A stretch of 64,000 bases of DNA. Source: Castanea sativa (Eukaryota > Streptophyta > Magnoliopsida > Fagales > Fagaceae). Below are positions 11,316-23,895 of this stretch, piece after piece. The notes beneath the pieces are model-generated. The model was not told where the DNA came from. It did not search any database and saw nothing but the letters and a program-made list of their open reading frames with translations. The stretch's first letter is position 1. Each line of letters begins with the position of its first letter. The stretch lies in assembly GCF_040712315.1 (NCBI RefSeq), contig NC_134015.1, positions 25,607,614 to 25,671,613 on the forward strand, read 5' to 3'. Position numbers and translations under genes: made by a program.

Positions 11316-12992
11316 CATAAATAGCTTTGAAGTGACGACAACGTCCCTCATAATCTTAAAAACAATAGCATTGCTTAAACCCTCACAAAATCATTTTAAG
11401 TGACACCTTAATATTGTCACTATTGTTTCTAATAAGATGCCAATAATTATTTGTGAGGGCAAAATGGTCTCACAAACAATTTCAACAATGCCATTAAAAT
11501 TTATGTCGTAAATTTGAAATTCGCAAATAACTACCTAGCTGGTCACTTTCCCTGTCGTTAATAGGAACCTACATGATCACAATCCTAATACTACAAAATG
11601 ATATCTAAAAATCTGCCAATAATATCAAGCCAACAACAACCACTTGCAACATTCATAACGTATTTGCGCGCGCGCACACACACACACACACATATATATT
11701 CATAACTTCCACTTTTCCCTCTATCACTCTCACATACTCCTAACTCACGCCAATTCAAACGAAAAACCCTCTCATGCCGCTATGCGGGATGACCAGTGCT
11801 GCACCACCACAAATCGATACTTGATGGCTTTGTTAGTTATGGGTGGTCCCTGAAATTGGAACCTAATAGGTCTCTCATTCTTCCCTTCCTCCTGCCTTTT
11901 ATTTAGTTTTTCTGTCAATCCCAAATTCCATGTAAAACCTCTAAACAATTTCTAATAAATATCAATTGTTTATCGGTATATCTCTCTTTCTATCTCTATA
12001 AATTTTTTCGGCATAAATCTCTTTGTTTGGTTACAGTCTCTCTTTTGATAAAGTAGCTTGTTAAACCACTTTGCACACTGTTTTGTCCACACTATTAAAT
12101 TATTGTTTTGCACATCTTTTTGTTCTACTATTTTATATTCAATAAATTGTCTTTATTAATGTGGGGTGCAATGTTTTAATTATGTGGCTAAAAATCAAAT
12201 TTAGTATTTTGGTTTGTGTAGAGATAAGGGACACAACAAACAACAGAGTATTGTTCTTGAAATAATTCAATTTCATTGCACTTCTTTTCATTACACTTTT
12301 GTTACATATTGCATGGCTTATTTAGAAACCATTGGTTTTTCTTTGTATGATACCTAGCATGAGAGGTGTCTATATTCATGTTTCTTCAATTTCATTTGAC
12401 TGCCACTTAGTTCTACACTTAGCTAAATTGTTGACTAGTTTTTTAGTTGCTTCTTTCTTTGATACATAGGTATCCACTTGCCAATTACAAATTACATTTT
12501 AACAATTAGCTAGAAGTCAAACTTTCATGTTGATTGAATTTTTACCGAAGCTAATATATAAGATAACATGTTAAATAAAATTACATCAACACAAAACAAC
12601 AATAAAAGTATAAAAACCTTAGTCTAACATTATTCACTTACTCGTGGCATTGAACCATCTACAGGAAAGTCTTCTAGTTTAATTGAAAAGCTTTGTGAAT
12701 TTCGGCAAATTCTTTTATTATTTAATTTTTGGCCGAAACTTTAATAATATTTTTTAAATGTAAAAGGTTTGGTGTTGCTTCTTACATGATGGTTGAAACA
12801 TGGGCATCGATTCTCTTTGTAGTTTGTAGGCTTGATATTGTTTAGAGAAACTCTATTGAAGAAGTTTGTTGTGGTTTTTGTTCTAATTTAGTATGAAACT
12901 TAGCTCATGTATGTTTATAATTGTCTTATGAAGATTTACCATTTGCACCATCATTGTTAGTTATGATTAATACAATGCTTTAAATGGTGTAG
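11316..12992. other. CACTA 5'/subterminal and leader-like region, no gene resolved
   Basis: About 11330-11560 carries TTTGTGAGGGCAAAATGG and CTCACAAAC motifs like the subterminal repeats at 20930-21530. A (GC)n(CA)n(TA)n microsatellite occupies 11665-11699. The rest is AT-rich with no assignable protein. Confidence 0.45.
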
Positions 12993-15309
12993 ATGAAACG
13001 ACAATTGATAAATCTTGGATGCATCTTTCTACTAGATTGTGCATAGAGTATATTTAATGGAATTGAAAATTTTCTTGAGTATGCATTCACATTCAATAAA
13101 TGAAGATATGAAAATCAATTGTCTGTATATTTATTGTAGCAATAGGTATCATAGGACTCTGGATGAGGTCCAGTATCATCTTTTATTTACGGTATTAGGA
13201 GAGATTATACTACATGATACCTTCATGTGGAAGGTGATAGTGAAGAGGAAGGTGATAATGATGATGGAATGTAATATGGTGATAGATTTGTTATGATCAA
13301 TGATGCTTATCCACAAGTGGTGTGTAACATTGATTCAAGTGGAAATGAACCACAAGAGCCTAAGTGGAGATGTAAGAAATTTCATTGATTGTTGGAAAAG
13401 GTTAAACATACTTTGAATCCAAATTGTGAAAAATATTCGAGTTTGTCCTTCTTAGTCAAGTTATTGTACATAAAATGCGTATTATGATAGAGCAACAAAT
13501 CCTTCAATATGTTGATGGAGCTATTAAAAGATGCATTTCCTACGTGTGTGAGACTACCTAGCTCAAACTATGAGGCAAAAAATATTGTCAATGATCTAGG
13601 CCTCCATTATGAGAAAATAGATGCATGCAATAAAGATTGTGCACTTTATTATAAAAAGTATTTAGAAGCAACTCAAAGTCCAATTTGTACACTTTTAATA
13701 TGGTAGCCAAATAAGGGTGATGAAGGGAAAAAATAAAAAGGTATTGTGGAAGGTTTTGTGGTTTTTTCCACTTAAATCAAGGCTACAATAATTGTTTATG
13801 TCAACAAAGACTACTGCAGATATGAAATGGCACCATGAAAAATGTATTAATGATGGAGTGTTACAACATCCAATAGATTGTGAAACTTGGAAGAAATTTG
13901 ACCAAATTCATGAGTCATTTGTGATGGATCCTCATGATGTTAGGCTTGGATTAGCTACTGATGGGTCAACCCATTTGGAATATATGAATATTTCACACAA
14001 AACCTGGCGTATTATCTTATTTCCATATAATCTTCCCCCTTGGATGTGCATGAAGGAATCTAATTTATTGATATCATTACTTATACCAGGCCCAAAAGGT
14101 CCTAGGAATGACATTGATGTATTCTTGAGGCCATTGATTAATGAGCTAAAAGAATTGTAGGAAGATGAGGTGTGTAAAAATGATGCTTCAACCAATGAGA
14201 AATTTTAGATGAGAGCAACAGTGTTGTAGACTATTAATGACTTTCCTGCATATGCTGCTTTGTTGAGTTGGATTACAAAGGGAAATTTGGCTTGTCCTTG
14301 TTGTCATAGTGAGACTACTCATTGTAAGTTACAAAATGGATCTAAGATATCTTATTTGGGACATCGTTGTCTTTTGGCCTTAGACCACAAATGGTGTAAT
14401 CAGAAGTCACAATTTAATGGTAAAAAAGAAAGGAAGAAAGCACCCAAACAGTTATCTGGTGATGATGTGTTAAAACAAATTTCTCCATTAAAGTCAATAA
14501 TATTTGAAAAATGTAGGAAGAAGCGAGAGTTAGAAGGGCACAAAAAGTTTCATAATTGGAAGAGGCATAACATTTTTTTTTCAATTGCCATATTGGAGAA
14601 CACTTTTGTTACATCACAATTTGGATGTGATGCATGTTGAAAAAAATATATTTGACAATGCGATTGGGATAATTATGAATTTTGAAGGTAAAACAAATGA
14701 TTTTTTAAATACTCATCTTGATCTAGAAGAAATGGGCATACGACATTCGCTCTACCCTATGGAGGTTAATGGAAAGATAAAGCTACCCCCAACTTCCTAC
14801 ACATTGTCGAATGATGAGAAATTACCTATGCCAATTAGTAAAAAATTTTGAATTCCAAATGGCTATTTTGCAAATTTATCTCAGTGTGTGAATTTTGAGG
14901 AGAGAGATTTCTAGTATAAAGATTCATGATTGTGATGTTTTCTCAGAAAGATTACTACCACTTGTAGTGCGTGACTTTTTACCTAAAAATAATTATAATA
15001 CTTTGACTGAGTTTAGTAACTTTGTCAAAGAATTATGTTCCAAAGTGTTAAGAGTGGATGATTTGGATTATCTTGAAACCCAAATAACAATAACCCTCTG
15101 TAAATTAGAAGAAGAAATTTTCCACCTTCTTACTTTGATGTAATGGTTCACTTGGCCATTTACCTATTTTGGAAAACTAAAGTTGCAGGTCTGGTGCAAT
15201 ACAGATGGATGTATCTAGTTAAGAGGTAAAATGTACATTATGATCTAAATTACAATTGCATACTAGTATTTTTTTTTTTTGGATAAAATTTCATATTATG
15301 CCTTCAAAT

Positions 15310-16694
15310 TGTTAAGATTTGTGCCCTTAAATCCTATTGTATGATGCTATGTATGACATTATGTATGACATTGCGTATGACTTAATATTGTGATTGATAA
15401 AGTTGTTTTATTATTATCTAAAATAATAGTAACATGAATATTTTGATATTATCATATAGTCCATGAGATTCATAGTATGTGATTTAGTCACAAAATATAT
15501 AAATCACAAGTTCTTTATAAACTCAGAATTTATAGTTCGTAGTCGGTAATGAAATTGGGCATTTCATCTGCGAAGACTATAACGTATCAATTAAGATGAT
15601 TTGTCTTGATCATAAAAGTAGAGACTTCTAGTTGATATGTTTTAACATATTGAACTGGATCGCTATGAGATTTATTATTCTCCTAACGATTGTCAAATGA
15701 ATAATAAATCTTACGATTTCTATTTACATGAACTCTTAATCCTGAGAGGATAATGGATTTGATCATGAAGTGTAGGTTGATTTGATATATCAAGAGTGAG
15801 ATCTAAAGTAACGATCAAAATCTCAGTATGTTGGGCAATTGCATTTAGTGTTGATGGAACATATATTCTCAAGATGGAATTCATAGTCTCTTGATAGAGA
15901 TATAAAATAGTCCCTTGAGATAAGTTTAATGGGTTCAGTTATTCAGAGAGTTAGGCCTAACCACTTTGGTAAGAAATTACCAAAGTATATATTTATGAAA
16001 TTGGATTTCATAAATATATAATGAATAACTTTAAAGGATTAAACCAGGTACTCAAGGATAAGATGTAGTAATTTATAAAGTGACAGTCTACATTCATGAC
16101 TTTGTGTTACTACGAATATTTTATGAAGGGGTTGCATGTATAATAAAGTCTTGGGATATAATTTATTAATAAGGCCTAGAGTGCAATTATACTTATATAG
16201 TGGTATTAAATATAATTAATGGTAACTTTGAATTTATCAAGAGTTGACAGAAAAACTCAAGGCCCATTGGAGCTAGTGTCTTATTGGTCCCTTTTGATTC
16301 CACTCCAAGCCACACACTAAAGCCCAATTGGAAAGGCTCAATAGGTCAGTCCAATTAGATAATCAGTTAGTTATAAAAGAGAGAAACATACATAATTTTT
16401 ATTAGTGATATAAGAAATGGTGTGTATGTAAGAGTGAGACACACTTTCATTCTCCCTTTAAAAACTGATTGAGAGACCACACATCTTGGGCGTAAAGTGG
16501 AATTGAAGTGAAGATTAAAAGTATTCCCGAGTACTTTAATCTTTGGTTTTGAATTTCACCACACCAAGGTACACTATCTTGTTCTTAAATTCTGAAATTT
16601 ATATAGTGTACATTATTAATCATGAATGAAATTGATCCTTGTTTGTTGCTTCTGCTATGTTTTTTGTATGAGATACAAAACAGTTTTTCCAACA
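15310..16694 (+). mobile_element. Solo LTR, family A, copy 2 (1385 bp), inside TNP2
   Basis: Starts TGTTAAGATTTGTGCCC, ends TTTTTCCAACA and is flanked by the perfect duplication CAAAT (15305-15309, 16695-16699). A TATA-like TTATAAAAGAGAG at about 16371 supports plus-strand sense. It is homologous to 4706-6129 in the opposite orientation. It splits the TNP2 pseudogene, so it is younger than the CACTA insertion. Confidence 0.92.
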
Positions 16695-17675
16695 CAAATA
16701 TAGGTATTTGCATAAGCTTAAGAGTTATGTTTGTAATAAGGCACATGCAGAAGGGTCTATTGTAGAAAAATATTTCGCGGATGAATGTCAAACATTTTGT
16801 TCTCACTATTTTCATGGAATAGAAACCAAATTTAATTGGGTAGAACAAAATTGTGATGGAGGTACCTAGATATTCTCAATTGTCCATTTTCTCAACACCT
16901 AGACAACATTTAGGGAAAGCAATAAGGTGTGAGTTGAATGATGATCTTTATAATGCAAAAAAATTTTGTCCTTCAAAATCCAATTTGTTCAGTAAGACGA
17001 TCTTCACAAAAATTACTTCTTTGATATGCTCATGATATGGTATTAAAACTAATTTGGATATTTAACTGCGTGTAGAGAATAAAAGAAAATCCTTACAAGT
17101 GCAAGTATTCTTGACACTAACAGGGTGCATAAACAAGAATTTATTGCGTGGTTTGAAAAAATAGTAAAATAATAATTTATTTTGAATATGTATGTTTGTT
17201 TATATTTTAACTACTACAAATTGAGTTTAACCTTATTTTAATTCTATTGTAGATCACCAAATTATATAATATGAGGCAAGTTGATGGGCATATGCTTTTA
17301 TTAGCTCAAGGCCCTGAAAAAAGGTTTTTTATTTTTTATTTTTTATTGAGGTTACAATGTCAATGGGTTTAGTTTTCATACAAATCAATGTGATGAAAGT
17401 AAAAGAACACAAAATAATGGAGTTATGGTGAGAGGGGAGGATCGAAGTTGCAATGTGCCTTATTATGGACAATTAATAAACATTGTTGAACTTCAATATA
17501 TTGAAGGGAAAAAAGTTATGTTATTTAAGTATGATTGGTATGATGTATCTTGTGAAGGAATTGGTTATAAGAGAGATCGTCATGGAATATTGTTAATACA
17601 TCGCAAACATTGAAAACCAAAGAGCCATTTGTATTAGCATGTCAAGCAACTCAAGTTTACTATGTTAGAGTACTA

Positions 17676-18812
17676 GCATTGGGGGTGTAAAAACCCCTTA
17701 GTTACTATTTTACCACATAAACCCTTCAAATCATGCAACATCCGGGTATGTAAACCAAAATTTTCTTCCTCTCACTTTTAGACTTCTCTCTCATCTTTCT
17801 TTTCTCCTCTGTTCCTCTCACGGTGACATTTGCCTCTCTCTCTCTCTCTCTCAAGGTCAGCTTTGGGTGGGTGAGCTTTAGATTGACTTTGGGTGGCTTC
17901 AGATCAACCTTGGTTGTTTTGGGTTTCGGGTTGTGGGTTGCCAATGGGCATGGGGTCGTGGGACCGTGGGTGGCCTTGGGTTTTGCTCGTCATGGATCGT
18001 TGTGGCTCTTGGGTTTGATGGGTATGGATTTCTCTATCACTCTTCTCCACCTTTCTCACTCTCCTCTGCCTCCCTCTTTCTCATTTGAGCCTCCCTCTCT
18101 CCTTTACTGCACTTTCTCTTATCTCTGCCTTCTTCCCATCTACAGTTGTGGGTTTGGATTTATGGGTTTTGTGGGTTTCATAGTGGATTTTGTGTGTTTG
18201 GATTTTGATTTTTGTGGGTATTTTCGGTGATGGTGGTAGTGGTGTGTGTGTAGTGGTGGTGGGTTTGGCGGTGGTGGTTGCTGTGCTTTTGGTGGTTGTG
18301 GGTTGTGGTTCTAATTTGGTTTTTGTTTTGTTTTTTTTATTTGGGTTTGTGGGTATGGATTTGACAATGTTGGTTATTGATGCTGGTGGTGTTGTTGTTG
18401 GATTTTAGGTGGTGGTGGTGGTTGTAGTGGTTTACTATTTTGTTTATTTTAATTTAGTTTTTATTTATTTTATTTTTTGCTATGGGATTGAATTTTGGAT
18501 GAATACTAATTGTGGTGGTGATGGTGGAGATTGGTTTTGGTTGTGGTGGAGGTGGAGGTGGAGGTGGCTAGTTTTGATCGTGGGTGTGTGGTGGTTGGTT
18601 ATATTTGTGGTTAAGGATGAAGAGAAAAAGAAACTAGGAGGAAAGAGAGAGCAGGGTACTTTTTATTATTTTATTAGGTAGTTTATATTATATTATTGGA
18701 TTGTATGTCAAAATAAGAATTGAGATGTTGGGTAAGTTGTGAAATGGGTTGGTAAAATAGATAAAGTGGTGTTTGAGGATGTAAAATAAGGTTTTTTTTT
18801 GGTTTGCATCCC
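17676..18812. mobile_element. ~1.1-kb TIR element inserted in the DUF4216 part of TNP2
   Basis: Transposase coding stops after VYYVR at 17675 and resumes in frame at GATGCTAGG (about 18812). The inserted DNA has related inverted ends (TGGGGGTGTAAAAACC at left, reverse complement TGGGATGCAAACC at right) and imperfect 9-bp flanks (GAGTACTAG / GGATGCTAG), suggesting a Mutator-type non-autonomous element. Its interior has a TC microsatellite (about 17831-17852) and a GTG/TGG-rich low-complexity block (about 18220-18600). Long open frames there are compositional artefacts. Confidence 0.6.
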
Positions 18813-19268
18813 AGGATGCTAGGGCTCTTTATGGAATAAAAGATCCCATGTGGAATGTTGTGATTGAAACCAAGCCATGCAACCTTTATGAAATGTCGTC
18901 AGATGAAGAAGAGTCATACCAAGAAGAAGAGAATTTACACTGTAATGCAAATGTGATGCAAGAAGAAGAAGAAGAAGATGGTGATGATATAGATTGGAGT
19001 AGGAGTGATGTTGATAATATGATAATCGAGTGACTTCAAATGTTACATTTGATGGGCACACCACAACAATCTAACAAAGAACCAGCTACCATGGTACACT
19101 CTTAAACTTATAAGAAATAATAAATATGTGCAAATATGTTATGAATGCTGCAAGTGGTTGTTATTGACTTGATATTATTAGTAAACTTTTTGATAACATT
19201 TGATGGTATTAAGGTTGTAATCATGTGGTTCCTTTTAATGGTAGAGAGTGACTATGTTGTTATTGACT

Positions 19269-19427
19269 TTTTTTTTTAGAGAGTTTCAACCTATAACGTC
19301 TGCTCATAAATATAGTTCTTTGTCATCAAACCAAGAAATCAATCGGTTTTTGGTGTAAGTGAGGATTGAACCCCAAATCTCTTATTTAACCATTAGAAAT
19401 TTTACCAGTTGAGCTAACTGGAATCCA
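19269..19427 (-). mobile_element. tRNA-derived SINE, family S1 copy 1
   Basis: On the minus strand it starts near TTCCAGTTAGCTCAACTGGT (A-box-like), has the B-box-like GGGGTTCAATCC, and ends ...GAAACTCTCT plus an A-tail (plus-strand T-run at 19269-19277). A target-site duplication of about 16 bp, TATGTTGTTATTGACT, flanks it at 19253-19268 and 19428-19443. It is the same family as 56543-56711. Confidence 0.88.
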
Positions 19428-19737
19428 TATGTTGTTATTGACTTATTGTTACAATATTTTGTTGTTTTGGGTGGTACTATCAATTTGGTGATTATTTATT
19501 AATGTTGTTATGATTAGATATGTTAATGTTTTTTGGTTGCTATACAAATGTTTGGAAACTTGTTAAATGTAAATGGATAAAAGCTTTTGTATTTTTTAAA
19601 AGGAACTAGTTTATATGGTGACTTTTTGTATAAGAATTAGACCTTGTTGATTAGATTATGACATCAAGTTGCATTATACTTGGCTGTTTTTAGAGTAATT
19701 TTTCATTTGATCTCATGTTTAATGAATTTATTTTAGG

Positions 19738-20120
19738 ATGGTACTAGCAGAATTGAAGATGGAGAGTGTAACCCAAATGATAACATGGGGGTCGAATATA
19801 ACTTGGAGTGTGACTCAAAGGAAGAGTAATAGAGAGTTTGTCATGATTGTAGTTGTTTAATTTTAAAACAATATATTTATATCATGGTTGTTTAATTTCA
19901 AGATTTCTTTATTGTTTTGTGTACTCTATATTTAAAATTATGAACTTATATGAGATTTTATCTTTTGATGAGTCAATATTTAATAATTATTGTACTATCG
20001 TAATAGCTCAATTTTTTATTATATAAAAACCAATAACAAAATGATATAATAAATAAAGAATAAAATATTACTAAAATTATATAAAGTACCATCTCTGATG
20101 ACATAAAATTTATATAACTA
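19738..20120 (+). mobile_element. CACTA last exon and 3' UTR
   Basis: After a TTATTTTAG acceptor-like site at about 19737, a short acidic frame (about 30 codons, with DGTSRIEDGE and a glutamate-rich end) stops at about 19829. The following 290 bp match the 10970-11315 copy. It is probably the 3' end of the CACTA transcription unit. Confidence 0.55.
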
Positions 20121-20929
20121 CTTTTTACCTTTTGTCTTCTTTTACCATTTTTGTTCATTCAACTTGAATCAATTAGGGCCGGGTCACACAATTTGGGGCA
20201 TAATTTGATAAATTTAAGACCTTCTATATTTGAATATTAATTAAAATAAATTGATTTGAAACCAACCAAATCAATGTTAATTTGACGAATTAGTTCTAAA
20301 CAAACTAATTTTGACTAATTTGTTGAGGATCGATCCATAGCCAACCTAAAAACATTTTGGGACTAAGGATCCATTTAGTTTGAGGAGTGAAAAAATTGGA
20401 GGATAGAAAATGGAAAAGGGATAATAAAAAAAAAAAGTGGATAGAAAAGATTTAGTTTTTTCTCATACATGTTTGGTTGGGAGGATGGAAAGGTAGAGAG
20501 ATAAAAAATTTTTTTGGTCGAGAAGAAAAGTTAGAGGATTGAAAATGAAGTTGGTATAAATGGACTCATATGCCCTTATTAAAAAAACTGTGCTCAATTA
20601 AAAAATAAACAAACAATCAACTAAAAATAATAATCCCACCAAGTTTATTAAAACAAAAATCATGACCAATTAAAAAAAAATGAAGAAAAACCCAACCATG
20701 CCTAGTTAAAAAAAAAAAAAAAAAAACCCACCATGATAGCATACAGCCATACACACGCACATTTAGCAAAGAGGAAAAAAAAGCAGCGCGTTATTTTGTA
20801 GCAAAGGGATAGAAGTTGACAAAAACAAATGAAAGGAAGCTTGTAATAGAGAAGAGGGTTAGTTTTGTAAAACCTATAGAGCCAATTTTACACCCTTATT
20901 TTCTCTCCATTTTGGAGAGACCAATTTTT
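20121..20929. other. AT-rich interior of CACTA, no gene seen
   Basis: Contains a repeat-like block from about 20360 (GGATCCATTTAGTTTGAGG) that may be one end of a small TIR element, plus several poly-A runs. No supported gene; the 72-codon frame at 20816 is not protein-like. Confidence 0.45.
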
Positions 20930-21530
20930 GGTGGGCCAAAGCCAAAGGAGAAAATGTTTGGATCTCACCAAAAATTTCCCTCGCAAAAAGTATGGAGGGA
21001 AAATTTTCCTCCAAAAAGTTTTGATATTTTTTAATGACTATTTCCAAAGGGTAATTTTAGTCATCATAGATAATTTATTACATGTGAGGCCATTTTTATA
21101 ATCCTCACAAATAATATATTTCATATGAGGGATTTTCATTGCCCCTCGCAAATAATTTGAAGAAAATATTTATCTTCAAAAAATTTCGCTATTTAATGAC
21201 TAATTCCGAAGGCCAATCTTAGTTCTTGCAAATAATTTAGTATTAGTGAGTGCATATTTTTAACCCAAGCAAAAAATAAACTTTCTATAAGGAATTTTAT
21301 TGTCCCTCAGAACCTCAGAAGTAATTTGGTATAAACATTTCCCTCCAAAATTTTAACATTTTAATGATTAATTTTTAAGGTCAATCTTGGCCATTGCAAA
21401 TAATTTAGTATTAGTGACGACATTTTTTTAACCATCACAAATAATACCCTTTTTGCGAGAGATTTTTAATTGTCCCTCATAAATAATATGGTGGGAAAAT
21501 TTCCACCAAAATATTAATATTTGTGATTGT
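20930..21530. repeat. CACTA subterminal repeats, ~165-170-bp period
   Basis: About three to four degenerate units. Each contains CCCTCGCAAATAATT or CCCTCATAAATAAT, AAAATTTTCCTCCAAAA-like sequence, TTTAATGACTAATT and a GCAAATAATTTAGTATTAGTG motif. Subterminal arrays of short motifs are typical of CACTA ends, where transposase accessory proteins bind. Confidence 0.65.
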
Positions 21531-22340
21531 TGTATATATAGGTATACATGTGAATAGGTTGTAATAATGATGTTTGAGTTTGGAGAATATTGTTTCATAA
21601 GGTGTAAATTCAAGTTCTGGAATTTTCTAAGTGAAACTCTGAAATATAGCATTTTCGATTGGTCGAAATTTTGGCTCGATTGATCGAAAATGGTAAAGAA
21701 AAAATCCTAGAGTTTCTGGATGTCTCAATCGTTGTTCGATTCTTGTTTGACAGATCAAAAAGAGCACTCGATTGATCAAAAGTAATTTTCGACCGATCAA
21801 AAATCGTGAAACAGGATTTTTTGCAGAATTTTCTAGTGACTGTTCAAAAAGGTTGAAGAGGTTTCAAGCCTTGTTAACGGTTTTATGAAATATTTTAACT
21901 CTTCGTACGTGCCTTTTGATGAAATATAACCCTATGGGTATAAATAGAGGCTTATGCTCACTTGAAAAAATAACAGAAGAAATCATATGGTCATTCTCCA
22001 GATTTGCTATCTGTAGAACCCACCATCTTGGTTGTATCTTGGGGACAAATTTGCGATAACCCTTTAGTAACAAAAGTGTGGGGGCAAATATTGTCTAAGG
22101 AAAACGATATAGTGCCTCCAAGTTATCTATTTTCTGTTTATATTTTGTGTTAACCTTATTCCTCCATTATTACTTTGTGTAATATTCCCAACAGTGATGA
22201 CTACATAATATAATTGCGATAGTTTTTCTTGTTGGTCACAAATGTTTCACATTTTACCAAGTATTTGTGAGAGATTTATTTTGTCCTCAAAAATAGGGTT
22301 ATTTTAGAGGGTTGTTTGGGTCCATAAAAATTCATCGCTA

Positions 22341-22361
22341 AAAGGTATTTTTCTTGTAGTT
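22341..22361 (-). repeat. Right terminus of the CACTA element
   Basis: The plus strand ends ...TATTTTTCTTGTAGT; the reverse complement ACTACAAGAAAAATA matches the plant CACTA terminal consensus apart from the first base. The matching left end is not certain; AACTACAAAAAAAAAT at 9197 is the best candidate. No convincing 3-bp duplication was found. Confidence 0.6.
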
Positions 22362-22422
22362 AAGGTGTGAGTTTGAGGTGTATTGTAAATGGGTTAAGAG
22401 TTCTAGAGGCATGTTCAACCGA

Positions 22423-22976
22423 GTTTCATAAATTTATTTCCTTGTATTTTATGGGATATATTTTAATGAGATTAGTCCCAAGACGGTTGAAGTTTTGCTT
22501 AATATAGTGCCTCTACCAACTGTATGGTGACTGAATCAAGCTGCCAAATTCAATGTGAGGGGCATCGTTATTCCATAGGGACTGGCGACTAGCTCGCAAG
22601 TAGACCAACCTGCAATTGAGTCACCAAGCACTCTGTACGGAACTAGAGTTTATGAAAATTGAGTTTTGCTTTAATTTTTTTTTTTTAATTTTCCAAAAAA
22701 CTTGATATTATAGAAATCAAGTTCCATTTAAAAAAAAAAAATTGTATAGAACTCAATTTTACTAAAATTGAGTTCTAAATGGACTTGTTTAATTGGAAAT
22801 GTCATGTCAAAAACCTCCATCATGGCACAAAATACAAGGAACTTGAGAATAAGAAAGTTGAGTTTCATATCGAACTCGATTTCCCTAAAATCGAGTTAAA
22901 AGAATGACATTTTGTTAGATTGTTTCAAAAAAGTTATATTTTACTATATAGTTTTAACATCAAGGATACTTACCCA
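22423..22976 (-). repeat. Right arm of the ~14-kb inverted-repeat composite
   Basis: Reverse-complement counterpart of 8676-9200 with the same ordered landmarks. It lies only about 60 bp from the CACTA right end, so the CACTA appears to have inserted just inside this arm. Confidence 0.7.
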
Positions 22977-23895
22977 TTTTGGCCTATCGTTGAATTAAGA
23001 GTGAAAGTCACTCAAATAAGCAAAATAAATAGATTAGGCGTTATTTTGATATGGTTTCTCATATTTGAGTAAGTTTCACAATTTTCTCACAGTTTCCTAT
23101 ATTTTCCCCAAACCAGAAAATTTAAAAAAAAAAAAATGAAATTCAAAATCTCTTAAATGATTGAAAAGGCTTCTACCGCGAACTTCACCAAAAAAATCTC
23201 AACCAATTGTTGAGCAGTTCGTGCTCTTCTTCTAGAGAATCCTCAATCTCTAACTTCACTAGAAGCTTGTCACAAGACAACGTCATCATTGTTTTTTCAA
23301 GCATTCGCTAAAGATTCACTGATTTCATAAGTACACCATCAAAGTTCTCTGTTTTTTCCCAACTAAATCGAAGGGGCAAAAAAATTGTTAGACATGGAAC
23401 CCCGAAGGACTTGGAATATCTAAAAGTTGCTTGATCGACGAGGAGAGAAAATGAACAAGAGATAAAGTGGGATAGAGAGATACATTTGGTAGCTAAGAAA
23501 ATCAATGAGAGGGATCTGGTTTCTAAGAAACAAAATGTTGCATAACAATGCAAATGTTGATCCACTCAAATAATTTCAGAAATAAATAAGGCTTTCCTCA
23601 ATGACAAGAAGACATAGAAATATAGAATGAAATAGGCATTGACATCACTTTGATGCCTCAGTGTACAAATCATGTGTTGTCTTTTTTTTTTCTTTTTCTT
23701 TTTTTGATGGGAAAATCATGTGTTGTCTTGGTTATGCTTTGGTCATGGCAATCACTGTTCTTGATGGTGATTTGGCTTGACTCGCTTGTTGATCATCCCC
23801 GAAATAATGTTGCGGATGAAAGGGTAATAATATATATATTGATATAAAGGATGGTGAAAGGGCAATAATAAATTATGCAAAGTGAATTTAGATTA
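22977..23895. other. Spacer, no gene seen
   Basis: Mixed AT-rich sequence with T/A runs. Short frames at 23308-23565 (minus) and 23650-23847 (plus) have no recognisable features. Confidence 0.5.

Larger units (their letters stand above)
12993..19033 (+). pseudogene. CACTA (En/Spm) TNP2 transposase pseudogene
   Basis: Decayed transposase of a CACTA DNA transposon. Domains occur in family order but with frameshifts and stops. A transposase-associated zinc domain (about 13005-13230) is marked by DKSWMHLS and CSNRYHRTLDEV. The TNP2 core (about 13370-15150) carries DMKWHHE, DPHDVRLGLATDG, YNLPPWMCMKE, SLLIPGPKGPRNDIDVFL, CPCCHSET, LDVMHVEKNIFDN and HDCDVFSERLLPLVVRDFL. The core continues at about 16700-16860 (LKSYVCNKAHAEGSI, FHGIETKFNW). 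A DUF4216-like C-terminal part (about 17420-17670) has VPYYGQLI and LACQATQVYYV and resumes at 18813-19033 (DPMWNVVIETKP plus an acidic tail). A solo LTR (15310-16694) and a TIR element (about 17676-18812) interrupt it. It cannot encode an active enzyme. Confidence 0.9.

Noticed and set aside
17823..18681. Frames of 72-135 codons in the GTG/TGG-rich block
   Set aside because: Low-complexity composition inside an inserted TIR element; no domain or conserved motif.
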